A stretch of 12,047 nucleotides of DNA from positions 1-12,047 of the forward strand of contig DOMD01000015.1 of the NCBI GenBank assembly GCA_003510525.1, in the 5' to 3' direction. Below the pieces are notes generated by a model. The model saw nothing but the letters and a program-made list of their open reading frames with translations, ran no database searches and was not told the origin of the DNA. Position 1 is the stretch's first letter. Each line of letters opens with the position of its first letter. Below, one piece after another: positions 1-8,409 of the stretch. A program made the translations under genes and the position numbers. The stretch comes from Candidatus Omnitrophota bacterium. GTDB taxonomy: Bacteria > Omnitrophota > Gorgyraeia > Gygaellales > UBA12090.

Positions 1-671
1 TGCCAGGCATTCTTTTGGGCCTCCAATTCATTCAGCTTGACGCCTAACGCGTCTTTTTCCTGAAGCAGTGCTTCTTTAATCTTTTCCAACCCGCTGACAG
101 CCTGGGCCTTATCTTGCAGGGAAGCGCTGAGCCCGCCGGATTGGGATTGGAGCGCGGCAAGTTTAGCTTGAAAACCATCGAGCTGAACCTCTAGCGCCTC
201 TTTGTCTTTTTTTAACTGCTGGAGCTCGCTCAGCCTAAGCTCGTATTCCTTGATTTTGACCGCGGATTCTTCCTGTTTATTCAAAAGCTTCTCTTGGGCG
301 AGTTTAAGCTCAGAGATGGCTTTTTCTTTTTCCTGGAGCGAGCCGGTGAGCTGTTGGATGGAATTGCTGAAACCCCGGCCTTCTGAGGCCATAATAATTC
401 TCTCGGACTCCAGTTCATTTAGTTTATTTTTTAAGGAATCCCTTTCGCCCTGAAGCCGGTTTAATCTAAAATCGTAGTCTTTGGCCTTAAGCGCGCATTC
501 TTCCCGGAGACTCTTATACCCGGCCTGAGCTAAAGCAAGCTCTTCTTTTAGCGCCTCAAAATCCGACATAATACCGCTCAACTCATCATCAAAGCTGGCC
601 TCTTGAGCTAAAACCAAAGGCGCCAGGAAAAGCAACCCAAAGGCTAAAACAGCCAAAATATTTCTTTTCAC
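1..671 (-). CDS. Exported coiled-coil protein, N-terminal part (C-terminus beyond the window)
   Basis: This open frame runs 223 codons without a stop from a GTG at 671 to the window edge, so the C-terminus is missing. Residues 1-22 look like a Sec signal peptide: a basic start (KR), a hydrophobic core, and VLA before QE as a likely signal peptidase I site. From about residue 25 the protein is rich in Glu, Lys, Gln and Leu with heptad-like leucine spacing, as in a long coiled coil. There is an internal repeat: residues 44-70 and 121-147 (offset 77) match at 13 of 27 positions, including the pair KDYDFRL and KEYELRL. The GTG start is preferred over an in-frame ATG at 692 because a good ribosome binding site lies just upstream of it. 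The gene follows ahcY by 89 nt. I do not recognise a family; a periplasmic or envelope structural role is only inference. Confidence 0.82.
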   Translation of the reverse strand, partial: MKRNILAVLAFGLLFLAPLVLAQEASFDDELSGIMSDFEALKEELALAQAGYKSLREECALKAKDYDFRLNRLQGERDSLKNKLNELESERIIMASEGRGFSNSIQQLTGSLQEKEKAISELKLAQEKLLNKQEESAVKIKEYELRLSELQQLKKDKEALEVQLDGFQAKLAALQSQSGGLSASLQDKAQAVSGLEKIKEALLQEKDALGVKLNELEAQKNAW

Positions 672-677
672 TCTATT

Positions 678-686
678 CCCTTCCTT
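678..686 (-). promoter_or_regulatory. Ribosome binding site that favours the GTG start of the coiled-coil gene
   Basis: The gene-sense strand reads AAGGAAGGG, then six bases (AATAGA), then GTG. This is purine-rich and well spaced. The alternative in-frame ATG at 692 has only a more distant AAGGGG, about 15 bases upstream, so GTG is the better start. Confidence 0.6.
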
Positions 687-725
687 AAACATTTTGATTT
701 TTTCCCGCCCCTTAATTAACATTCG

Positions 726-747
726 GCGGGATCCCGCTTTTGCGGGA
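726..747. repeat. Three-arm palindrome with two mutually exclusive stems
   Basis: The plus strand reads GCGGGA, TCCCGC, TTTT, GCGGGA. The central TCCCGC can pair with either flanking GCGGGA: positions 732-737 with 742-747 over a 4-nt loop, or 726-731 as a perfect 12-bp palindrome. It lies between the ahcY stop and the coiled-coil gene. On the gene-sense strand no T-tract follows the hairpin, so it is not a convincing intrinsic terminator. It may be a small dispersed palindromic element or a weak RNA structure. Confidence 0.5.
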
Positions 748-760
748 GAATTTTGAATTT

Positions 761-2112
<1,352 letters not shown>

Positions 2113-2116
2113 AATG

Positions 2117-3286
2117 TTATAATCGAGCCGCTTGTTTCTTCAAATCCGCGGCCTTATCGGTCTGCTCCCAGCTGAATTCCGGCTCAGTCCGGCCAAAATG
2201 GCCGTAACAAGCAGTCTTCCTATATATCGGGCGCAGAAGATCCAGACTTTGAATCATCCCTTTGGGGGTAAGGTCAAAATTGCTTTCAATCAGTTTGATT
2301 ATGGCGTCATCGGAAATCTTTCCGGTGCCGTAAGTATCCACATAAATAGACAAAGGCTCGGCCTTGCCGATCACATAGGCCAGATGAATCAGGCACTTAT
2401 CAGCGATACCGGCGGCCACGATATTCTTGGCCACATACCTGGTCATATAAGCGGCAGAGCGGTCCACCTTAGTCGGATCCTTGCCGGAGAACGCGCCGCC
2501 GCCGGAGGCCACCATTCCGCCATAAGTATCTACCACAATCTTTCTCCCGGTCATCCCGGTATCCGACTGCGGCCCGCCAACCACGAATTTTCCGGTCTGA
2601 TTAATATAATATTTAGTGTCTTTGTCTATATACTGTTTAACTATCGGCTTAACTACGGCATCAATGATTTCCTGCCTGGCCTTTTTGGTGATATGCAGGC
2701 CTGAAGCGTCCAGGATATCCTCGGTATGCTGACAGGCGATAACCACTGAATCCACCCTTTTAGGATGGCCGTCAACATACTCTACCGTAACCTGGCTCTT
2801 GCAGTCCGGGCCTAAATATTTCAAGGTCTTGGCTCTTCTGACATCGGCAGTCTTCTTCACCAGCCGGTGCGCGAGCATAATCGGTAAAGGCATCAGCTCC
2901 GGAGTCTCTTTACAGGCATAGCCGACCATAAGCCCCTGGTCTCCCGCCCCTCCGGAATCCACCCCTTGAGCGATATCCGGGGACTGGGTATGTATGGTAT
3001 TGATAACCGCGCAGGTATGATAATCAAAGCCGTATTTGGGATGATCGTAGCCTATTTCCTTTAATATGTCCCGGGTAAGGTTATGCACATCCACAAAACC
3101 GGTAGTGGTAATCTCACCACCCACAATCAAAAGCCCCATAGTTACATAGGTTTCGCAGGCTACCCTTCCGTAAGGATCCTGTTTCAGCACGCAATCCAAA
3201 ACTCCGTCGGATATCTGATCGCATACCTTATCCGGATGCCCCTCACCTACTGATTCCGAAGTAAATAAAAACTTGCGCTTTTCCAT
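2117..3286 (-). CDS. metK: S-adenosylmethionine synthase (methionine adenosyltransferase)
   Basis: Cytosolic enzyme that makes S-adenosylmethionine from methionine and ATP, releasing phosphate and pyrophosphate. The 389 residues match the usual length of about 380-400 and cover all three structural repeats. Motifs seen are GHPDK at 16-20 (ATP-binding histidine), GAGDQG at 113-118, the stretch [14 protein letters not shown] from 237, and the glycine-rich P-loop-like GGGAFSGKD at 262-270. No key residue appears to be missing. The start is secure: a strong AAGGAGG lies seven bases before the ATG, inside the last codons of the upstream nucleotidylyltransferase gene, whose stop codon abuts this start. 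The two are therefore probably co-transcribed. ahcY follows after the hexamer hairpin. I see no SAM riboswitch leader. Confidence 0.98.
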   Translation of the reverse strand: MEKRKFLFTSESVGEGHPDKVCDQISDGVLDCVLKQDPYGRVACETYVTMGLLIVGGEITTTGFVDVHNLTRDILKEIGYDHPKYGFDYHTCAVINTIHTQSPDIAQGVDSGGAGDQGLMVGYACKETPELMPLPIMLAHRLVKKTADVRRAKTLKYLGPDCKSQVTVEYVDGHPKRVDSVVIACQHTEDILDASGLHITKKARQEIIDAVVKPIVKQYIDKDTKYYINQTGKFVVGGPQSDTGMTGRKIVVDTYGGMVASGGGAFSGKDPTKVDRSAAYMTRYVAKNIVAAGIADKCLIHLAYVIGKAEPLSIYVDTYGTGKISDDAIIKLIESNFDLTPKGMIQSLDLLRPIYRKTACYGHFGRTEPEFSWEQTDKAADLKKQAARL

Positions 3287-4048
3287 CTACCTTCCTCCTT
3301 TTAAATTAGTTAAGGCAAACGCCTTATCCGCTTCCCGATAGACCTTAAGGTCTCCTATATCATACCACTGCTTCTTAAAAACAAAGGAATACACCTCATC
3401 GTTGCGGCTTAACCAGCCGATAAAACTTCCCGAGGCATCACAGCCGCCCTGACAACTCTCCCGGTATTCGGCAAAATATTTTAATTTTTCTTTAGGTATA
3501 TAATATAAACAGGTAGCCACCAATGAAGACATCGGGCGCGGAGGCTTCTCCGTAAAATTGACTATCTTATTTTTCTTATCTAACTTTACCACCCCGTATT
3601 TAACTGCCAGGGATTTTTTTTTGATATCATATACCCCGATACTTGCCCGGGGTTTCTTGCTCAGGGAAAATTTTATAAAACCGTCCAGGCTTTCCTCAAA
3701 CAAATTGTCGCCGCCAAAGATAATCACATCTTCGTTAATTGCCTCACGGTCAAGCGCGAAGCTGATATCTCCCACCGCCCCCAGGCGTTCGTTCTCATTC
3801 CTGGTTCCGTCATTTAGTATCTTTATCGAGGGTCCGGTTTTAAATTTTTCCGCCCACTTTAAAAAATTCGGATAGAATCTGGCATTGGTAATAACGATAA
3901 TTTCCTTGAGCGCTTTGACCCTGGTTAATTTACCGGCAATATAATCAAGTATCGGCCTCCCGCCCACAGGTAAAAGCGGCTTGGGATATTTTTTGGTCAA
4001 AGGGTATAAACGGGTGCCGTAACCGGCGGCTAAAATTAAGGCTTTCAT
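3287..4048 (-). CDS. Sugar-1-phosphate nucleotidylyltransferase (NTP_transferase family)
   Basis: Probably couples a sugar 1-phosphate to a nucleoside triphosphate to give a nucleotide sugar and pyrophosphate. From the ATG at 4048 the protein is 253 residues. It opens with the family signature LAAGYGTRL then PLT and PKPLLPV (residues 6-28), which binds the nucleotide and pyrophosphate. GGDN at 112-115 carries the metal-binding aspartate, FTEKP is at 165-169 and WYDIGD at 228-233. It lacks the C-terminal beta-helix or acyltransferase domain of GlmU-like enzymes and resembles glucose-1-phosphate thymidylyl- or uridylyltransferases, but the sugar and base cannot be fixed from sequence alone. The frame is open back to 4150, giving 34 extra residues, but these are encoded by the hairpin region and precede the conserved beta strand, so I reject them. 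No clear ribosome binding site precedes 4048, so translation may depend on the upstream gene. Confidence 0.9.
   Translation of the reverse strand: MKALILAAGYGTRLYPLTKKYPKPLLPVGGRPILDYIAGKLTRVKALKEIIVITNARFYPNFLKWAEKFKTGPSIKILNDGTRNENERLGAVGDISFALDREAINEDVIIFGGDNLFEESLDGFIKFSLSKKPRASIGVYDIKKKSLAVKYGVVKLDKKNKIVNFTEKPPRPMSSLVATCLYYIPKEKLKYFAEYRESCQGGCDASGSFIGWLSRNDEVYSFVFKKQWYDIGDLKVYREADKAFALTNLKGGR
3294..3300 (-). promoter_or_regulatory. Strong ribosome binding site for metK inside the end of the upstream gene
   Basis: The gene-sense strand reads AAGGAGG, a near-perfect match to the anti-Shine-Dalgarno sequence, seven bases before the metK ATG. It also encodes the last residues (KGG) of the nucleotidylyltransferase, whose TAG stop directly precedes the metK ATG. 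Confidence 0.85.
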
Positions 4049-4056
4049 TATAGAAT

Positions 4057-4117
4057 CGCGAACCATACGCAAAACCACGCATAACGAATATTGCGTTGCT
4101 CCGCGTCCAGTTCCGCG
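4057..4117 (-). repeat. Long imperfect hairpin (hairpin C) just upstream of the nucleotidylyltransferase start
   Basis: The core stem pairs 4067-4081 with 4092-4106 around a 10-nt loop: 11 Watson-Crick pairs, 3 A·C on the plus strand (G·U in the minus transcript) and 1 mismatch. The stem extends outward by 4057-4065 with 4108-4117, with one bulge, adding 7 Watson-Crick and 2 more G·U pairs. It fills most of the gap between the cupin stop (4131) and the ATG at 4048, ending 8 nt before that ATG. It is rich in CGC and GCG units. It could limit ribosome access to the start, but that is inference. Confidence 0.7.
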
Positions 4118-4130
4118 TAGTTCAGCGGTT

Positions 4131-4910
4131 TTAGAGAAATTCAAACACATCCGAATAATCGTATTTATCCGGATTATTCAGAAAATCAAGTTTCCCCGCT
4201 TGAGAGCGCGCTAAAAGATACATTGGCTCCTGGGAACTTAAACCGAATTTTTCTATTTTCTTAAGGGGCCGGGCCACCCTCATCTTGGGCACTTCCTGAT
4301 AATAGGGGTTAACCTCAAAACGTTCGCCTAAATTATCCTTAAAAACAAAATAAGCCGCCCCGCCCCTCATTTTATAAAGCTCATATTCCAAAGAAGATTC
4401 AGATGAAACCCAGCGAGAAACAACCAAATGAGTTTTGCCGGTATTTATCAGGGTATATCCGTATTCCGGAGGAATAACAACCTTATCTCCCGGGACAGCC
4501 TTAATCAAAATTACATCCTCAATAATCCGGCTGTTTTTAGTGTTTTTCTTCTGCAATAAACACCAGGCCTTGCCATATACTACTTCGTATAGCTCGCCAT
4601 AATCGCCCCGGTGATTTTGCCCGGCGGTCTTCATATACTCGTTGCCTAAATTACCGGGGCGGATAACAGTAATGTCATATCTTAATTTATTCCTGCGGAT
4701 AATATCTTCATCCTTGATATCGCGCAGGCCGCGATATATATAATACAATTGCTCCGGCTCAGTTATGCTTTTCTCTGCCAAGGCCTCCTTGACTTCTTTT
4801 AAATACCTTACTTCCGGCTTAACTTTATTTAAATCCTTCCCCGGAATCAGGGAGTGTTTCTTAACATCTAATTTAAGCCCTAAACCTGAAGTCTTGCTCA
4901 AATCCTCCAT
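4131..4910 (-). CDS. Cupin-type glucose-6-phosphate isomerase homologue with altered metal site
   Basis: The 259 residues match the archaeal-type cupin phosphoglucose isomerase family (PF06560), which interconverts glucose 6-phosphate and fructose 6-phosphate. The cupin core spans about residues 78-170: TVIRPGNLGNEY (81-92), GQNHRGDYGELYEV (97-110) and VIPPEYGYTLINTG (145-158). In the Pyrococcus furiosus enzyme the metal is held by H88, H90, E97 and H136. By my alignment these become Q98, H100, E106 and Y152, so two ligands are replaced. The protein is also about 70 residues longer than the archaeal enzyme, with an extra C-terminal part after residue 190. It starts 2 nt after the ptsI stop, so it is probably co-translated with the phosphotransferase genes. 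Family membership is fairly clear, but isomerase activity is doubtful; it may act on another sugar phosphate or as a sensor. Confidence 0.8.
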   Translation of the reverse strand: MEDLSKTSGLGLKLDVKKHSLIPGKDLNKVKPEVRYLKEVKEALAEKSITEPEQLYYIYRGLRDIKDEDIIRRNKLRYDITVIRPGNLGNEYMKTAGQNHRGDYGELYEVVYGKAWCLLQKKNTKNSRIIEDVILIKAVPGDKVVIPPEYGYTLINTGKTHLVVSRWVSSESSLEYELYKMRGGAAYFVFKDNLGERFEVNPYYQEVPKMRVARPLKKIEKFGLSSQEPMYLLARSQAGKLDFLNNPDKYDYSDVFEFL

Positions 4911-4912
4911 GG

Positions 4913-6652
4913 CTAAGGCCGCGAAACGCTCAATTCCTTAAGCTTCCTGACGGCAAACCCTTCGACATCCTTGGTCGTGGAGAAAGACAGTGCCTCCTGG
5001 GAAATGCTCACGGCCTCAGGCATGCTCACCGAACGGATGATATGCTTTATTTCCGGTATCATCAACGAAGGCATGCTGAATTCATCTAAGCCCATTCCCA
5101 GAAGTATCAGGGTAAAAATCGGATCTCCGGCCATCTCTCCGCACATTCCCACGCTAAGATTGGACTTATGCCCTATATCTATGATATTTTTGATAAGCCG
5201 CAAAACCCCCGGATGGGCCGGTTCATAAAGATAGGCCACCTTTTCATTACTGCGGTCAACGGCAATCGAATATTGAATAAGATCATTAGTCCCAATACTG
5301 AAAAAATCTACTTCTTTAGCCAGGATATCGGCGGTCATTGCCGCTGAGGGAACCTCAATCATCGCCCCAACCTTAATAGATTCATCAAAAGGCCTGCCCT
5401 CCCTTAGCAGTTCATTTTTAGATTCCTCTAAAAGCGTATTTGCCTGCCTTAATTCCTCAATACCGGAAATCATCGGATACATCAGCTTCAAGTTTCCGTG
5501 CACTGAGGCCCGGAGTATGGCCCGGAGCTGGCTCTTAAACATATCCGGCCTGGCTAAACAGAATCTTATCGCCCGCCAGCCTAGAAACGGGGACATCTCA
5601 TGAGGGACCTCTAAATGAGACAAAAATTTATCCCCGCCGATATCTAAGGTGCGGATAATAACGGATTGAGGCTTAACCGCCTCAGCCACAAATTTATAGG
5701 CCTGGTAATGCTCTTCCTCAGAGGGAATATCAGTCCGGTTCATATAGAAAAATTCCGTGCGGTAAAGCCCTATGCCTTCGGCGCCGTGTTCGATAATAGA
5801 AGGAATTTCATCCGGAAGCTCGATATTTGCCGCCACCCGCACCCGCCTTTTATCGGTAGTGAGGGCGGGTTCATCCTTTAATGAAATATAACGCTGGGTG
5901 GTATCCTTAAAGGCCCGGCTTTCTTTGCGATATTTTTCTAAGGTAACTTCATCCGGATTAACGATAATAACGCCGGTTGTTCCGTCAATAATCAGGATAT
6001 CTCCCGTGGCAATCTTTAAGGTTGCCGTCTCCAGCCCCACTACCGCCGGGATCTCCATTGACTTAGCCATAATCGCGGTATGCGAAGTTTTGCCTCCGAT
6101 ACTGGTGATAAAAGCCAGGACATTCTTTTTATGCATAGCCGCGGTATCCGAAGGAGAAAGATCATTGGCAACCAAGATAACTTTTTCCTTAAAGTCCTCC
6201 AGGCGTTTGGCGCTTTTACCCAGAAGATTGCGCAGGACCCTGCGGCTTACATCATTTATATCACTTACCCTCTCCTTAAGATACTCATCCTCGATATTAA
6301 GGAACACCTGGATGTATTTTTTCAGGACATTTTGAAACACATAGGCGGCGGTAAGTTTTTCCTTCTTAAGCTGGAAAATAACCTCCTCAATAAGCATCCT
6401 GTCTTCCAGGACCAGGAGATGCGCGTCAAATATTTCAGCCACATTCTGACCCATTCCTTCGGCAATTTTTTTCTGCAGATCTAAAATCTCATGGCGGGTC
6501 TTAATCAAGGCCTCCTCGAAAAGCTGGATCTGGGCGGCTATCTGACTCTCGGAAATCTCCTGGCGCGCGACAACAAACTCTTCCTTGGTCCAGAGATGGG
6601 CCGGGCCGATGGCTATTCCTCCCGATGCCGGTATTCCTTTTAACTCAATCAT
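4913..6652 (-). CDS. ptsI: PTS Enzyme I (phosphoenolpyruvate-protein phosphotransferase)
   Basis: Cytosolic first enzyme of the phosphotransferase system. It takes phosphate from phosphoenolpyruvate onto a histidine and passes it to HPr. The 579 residues match the usual length of about 570-580. The N-terminal region holds the HPr-binding helical domain. The active histidine is H191 in GGKTSHTAIMAKSMEIP. The C-terminal PEP-binding barrel shows GIGLYRTEFFYM (293-304), MYPMISG (391-397), the stretch GTNDLIQYSIAVDR (454-467) and the catalytic cysteine C504 in GMCGEMAGD. Nothing essential appears to be missing. It starts 3 nt after the HPr stop codon and ends 2 nt before the cupin gene, so the three are surely one transcript. 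The ATG has only a weak AGAAGA upstream, consistent with translational coupling to HPr. Confidence 0.98.
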   Translation of the reverse strand: MIELKGIPASGGIAIGPAHLWTKEEFVVARQEISESQIAAQIQLFEEALIKTRHEILDLQKKIAEGMGQNVAEIFDAHLLVLEDRMLIEEVIFQLKKEKLTAAYVFQNVLKKYIQVFLNIEDEYLKERVSDINDVSRRVLRNLLGKSAKRLEDFKEKVILVANDLSPSDTAAMHKKNVLAFITSIGGKTSHTAIMAKSMEIPAVVGLETATLKIATGDILIIDGTTGVIIVNPDEVTLEKYRKESRAFKDTTQRYISLKDEPALTTDKRRVRVAANIELPDEIPSIIEHGAEGIGLYRTEFFYMNRTDIPSEEEHYQAYKFVAEAVKPQSVIIRTLDIGGDKFLSHLEVPHEMSPFLGWRAIRFCLARPDMFKSQLRAILRASVHGNLKLMYPMISGIEELRQANTLLEESKNELLREGRPFDESIKVGAMIEVPSAAMTADILAKEVDFFSIGTNDLIQYSIAVDRSNEKVAYLYEPAHPGVLRLIKNIIDIGHKSNLSVGMCGEMAGDPIFTLILLGMGLDEFSMPSLMIPEIKHIIRSVSMPEAVSISQEALSFSTTKDVEGFAVRKLKELSVSRP

Positions 6653-6655
6653 TTT

Positions 6656-6994
6656 TTATCTTCTTTTTATAGTATGCTTTGAAACCGCCGCCCGCAAAGA
6701 CGGGGAAGCGGATTTGCGAAAAATATTATCCAGATCATCGGCGGCGGCTATCTTTTCAAGTTCAATAACTGCCTCCTGGGCATCTTTACCGGTAGCATTA
6801 ATTATGATTATACTGTCCTTTTCCGCGGCCAGCATAAGTACGCCCATAATGGATTTGCCGTTTACCTCCTGGTTATCTTTGATCACAGTGATATCGGAAT
6901 CAAATTTATTGGCCGCCTGGACAAACAAAGCCGCCGGCCGGGCATGCAGGCCCATTTTATTCTTAACCACAACCTTTTTCTCTATAGTAGTCAT
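6656..6994 (-). CDS. ptsH: Phosphocarrier protein HPr, with basic C-terminal extension
   Basis: Small cytosolic carrier that accepts phosphate from Enzyme I and hands it to EIIA proteins. The active histidine is H17 in MGLHARPAA. The regulatory serine is also present: S48 in NGKSIMGVL corresponds to Ser46 of Gram-positive HPr, the target of HPr kinase/phosphorylase, so kinase control is likely. The fold should end near residue 88, but the protein runs to 112 residues with a basic tail (about 89-112, ending KHTIKRR). That tail is longer than in ordinary 85-90 residue HPr proteins, and its last codons also carry the weak binding site for ptsI. GGTG lies six bases before the ATG. The gene lies between yvcK and ptsI, with hairpin D in the spacer upstream. 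Confidence 0.95.
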   Translation of the reverse strand: MTTIEKKVVVKNKMGLHARPAALFVQAANKFDSDITVIKDNQEVNGKSIMGVLMLAAEKDSIIIINATGKDAQEAVIELEKIAAADDLDNIFRKSASPSLRAAVSKHTIKRR

Positions 6995-7026
6995 TTTTTA
7001 CACCGCTAAACCGCAAAATGCCTCAA

Positions 7027-7065
7027 AAACGCGAAGAAAACATCGACGATATTTTTTGCGCTTTC
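7027..7065 (-). repeat. Imperfect inverted repeat (hairpin D) between yvcK and ptsH
   Basis: Positions 7027-7044 pair with 7048-7065 around a 3-nt loop: 13 Watson-Crick pairs, 2 A·C on the plus strand that become G·U in the minus transcript, 1 pair of the opposite kind, and 2 mismatches. It lies just before yvcK ends, on the ptsH side. The A-rich and GCG-rich composition resembles hairpin C rather than the CTTAG-type repeats. Confidence 0.5.
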
Positions 7066-7069
7066 GCGA

Positions 7070-8326
7070 TTAAAAGTTTTCCTGAATCAAATCTATGACA
7101 ATCTTAGCCAGCTTTCCGGAATCGTGGCGCACATAATCCAATGAGTTCACTAAATCTCCTTCGATAACCCGGTATCCGGCATGCCTTATCTTATCTATAT
7201 CAATTAAAACCGGAAAGGAATTATCCTGCTGGTATTTCTCCAGCAATTCCTGGGAAATCAATCTGGAATTCACCACGCAATAGTCAATTATCCGGGGTGA
7301 ACTATGTTCAATAATTGCCTTGATATGCTCATAAGCGGTATAGCCATCGGTTTCTCCCGGCTGAGTCATCACATTGGATATATATATCTTTAGGGCGGAA
7401 CTGGCCAATATCGCCTCCCGGATCTCCTTAATTAAAAGATTAGGAATGACGCTGGTATAGAGGCTTCCCGGCCCCAGGATAATCGCTTGGGCCTCCGAAA
7501 TGGCCTTGATGGCATCCGGCGTGCCCTGGATATCCGGAGGATTTAGATATATATTGGTAATCTGGCGCTTCTTATTAGGAATAGCGGTTTCGCCCTCCTG
7601 AATAGAGCCATCCTTATATTTTGCCACCAGGGATATTTTATTTAAGGTTGATGGTATAACCTGCCCGCGGATAGCCAAAACCTTGCTTGACTCCTTAACC
7701 GCCTTCTCAAAATCTCCGGTCAGTTTAGTCATTACGGTGATAAAGAGATTTCCAAAGCTGTGTCCGGAGAGCTCGCTTGAAGAATCAAACCTGAATTGAA
7801 AAAGCTCCTGCATCAGGGTCGGGGCATCAGCCAGGGCCACCAAGCAGTTGCGGATATCGCCGGGAGGAAGTATGTCAAACTGCTGTCTAATCCTGCCGGA
7901 AGAGCCTCCGTCATCGGCAACCGTAACCACCGCGGCTATATTAGAGGTATACTCCTTTAAACCCTGCAGTAAAACCGATAGTCCGGTTCCCCCTCCCACA
8001 GTTACTATACGCGGGCCTTTTTCTAAATAACGTTTGCGGTAAATCATATCCACCAGTTCCTTGTCGCCGCCGGGCACAAACACATTAATAAAAGAACTTA
8101 GGATATTGCGCAGGCCCAGAACCCCCAGGAATACCCCTAAAAGGGTTACCAGGATATACAACGCCCGGGAAAAAAAGCTTTCTTCAATAAAAAACCGCGC
8201 GCTGCTTAAAGCCACCAGGGCAACCGCGAAGACAAGCAGGCCCACCCAGCGCTTGACGCGCATCCCGGGATAGAACCATTTAATTACCCGCAAAAAAATA
8301 TTAGAATCTTTTTTCATTCTGCGCAT
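7070..8326 (-). CDS. yvcK: YvcK/CofD-like gluconeogenesis factor with two N-terminal membrane helices
   Basis: Member of the YvcK branch of the CofD-like family (2-phospho-L-lactate transferase fold). In Bacillus subtilis YvcK is needed for growth on gluconeogenic carbon sources and for cell shape, and it binds UDP-sugars. The C-terminal domain, about residues 105-418, shows GGGTGLSVLLQGLK from 111, ADDGGSSGR at 137-145, PPGDIRN at 154-160, SGHSFGNLF, and GPGSLYTS near residue 287. Ahead of it, residues 28-46 and 54-76 are hydrophobic and look like two membrane helices, so the catalytic-like domain is probably tethered to the inner face of the membrane. At 418 residues it is about 100 longer than the soluble Bacillus form, the extra length being this N-terminal part. 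The start at 8326 has no clear binding site; a second in-frame ATG lies at 8317. Confidence 0.93.
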   Translation of the reverse strand: MRRMKKDSNIFLRVIKWFYPGMRVKRWVGLLVFAVALVALSSARFFIEESFFSRALYILVTLLGVFLGVLGLRNILSSFINVFVPGGDKELVDMIYRKRYLEKGPRIVTVGGGTGLSVLLQGLKEYTSNIAAVVTVADDGGSSGRIRQQFDILPPGDIRNCLVALADAPTLMQELFQFRFDSSSELSGHSFGNLFITVMTKLTGDFEKAVKESSKVLAIRGQVIPSTLNKISLVAKYKDGSIQEGETAIPNKKRQITNIYLNPPDIQGTPDAIKAISEAQAIILGPGSLYTSVIPNLLIKEIREAILASSALKIYISNVMTQPGETDGYTAYEHIKAIIEHSSPRIIDYCVVNSRLISQELLEKYQQDNSFPVLIDIDKIRHAGYRVIEGDLVNSLDYVRHDSGKLAKIVIDLIQENF

Positions 8327-8353
8327 TAATTAAAAACACAAAAAGACAGAGGG

Positions 8354-8380
8354 CTAAAGTTAAGATAATCTTAATCTTAG
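8354..8380 (-). repeat. Short imperfect inverted repeat (hairpin E), EIIA-yvcK spacer
   Basis: Positions 8354-8365 pair with 8369-8380 around a 3-nt loop: 10 Watson-Crick pairs, one A·C on the plus strand (G·U in the minus transcript) and one of the opposite kind. The arms contain CTAA and CTTAG units like hairpins A and B. It sits in the 83-nt gap between the EIIA stop and the yvcK start. No U-tract follows on the minus strand. Confidence 0.5.
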
Positions 8381-8409
8381 ACTCTTCATCTTACCATTTG
8401 TTTTCAAAA

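Noticed and set aside
726..760. Intrinsic terminator after ahcY
   Set aside because: The hairpin is strong, but the gene-sense strand continues with TCCCGCCG instead of a T-tract; the T-rich side faces the strand with no gene.
2132..2704. 190-codon open frame on the plus strand
   Set aside because: It lies wholly inside metK on the opposite strand, has no recognisable motif, and metK is certain from its conserved blocks.
4049..4150. N-terminal extension of the nucleotidylyltransferase to an ATG at 4150
   Set aside because: The 34 residues are encoded by the GCG-rich hairpin region, overlap the end of the cupin gene, and precede the MKALILAAG start typical of this family.
6585..7073. 162-codon open frame on the plus strand across the ptsI start and ptsH
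   Set aside because: It is antisense to HPr and the start of Enzyme I, both of which show intact active-site motifs; no family resemblance was seen.
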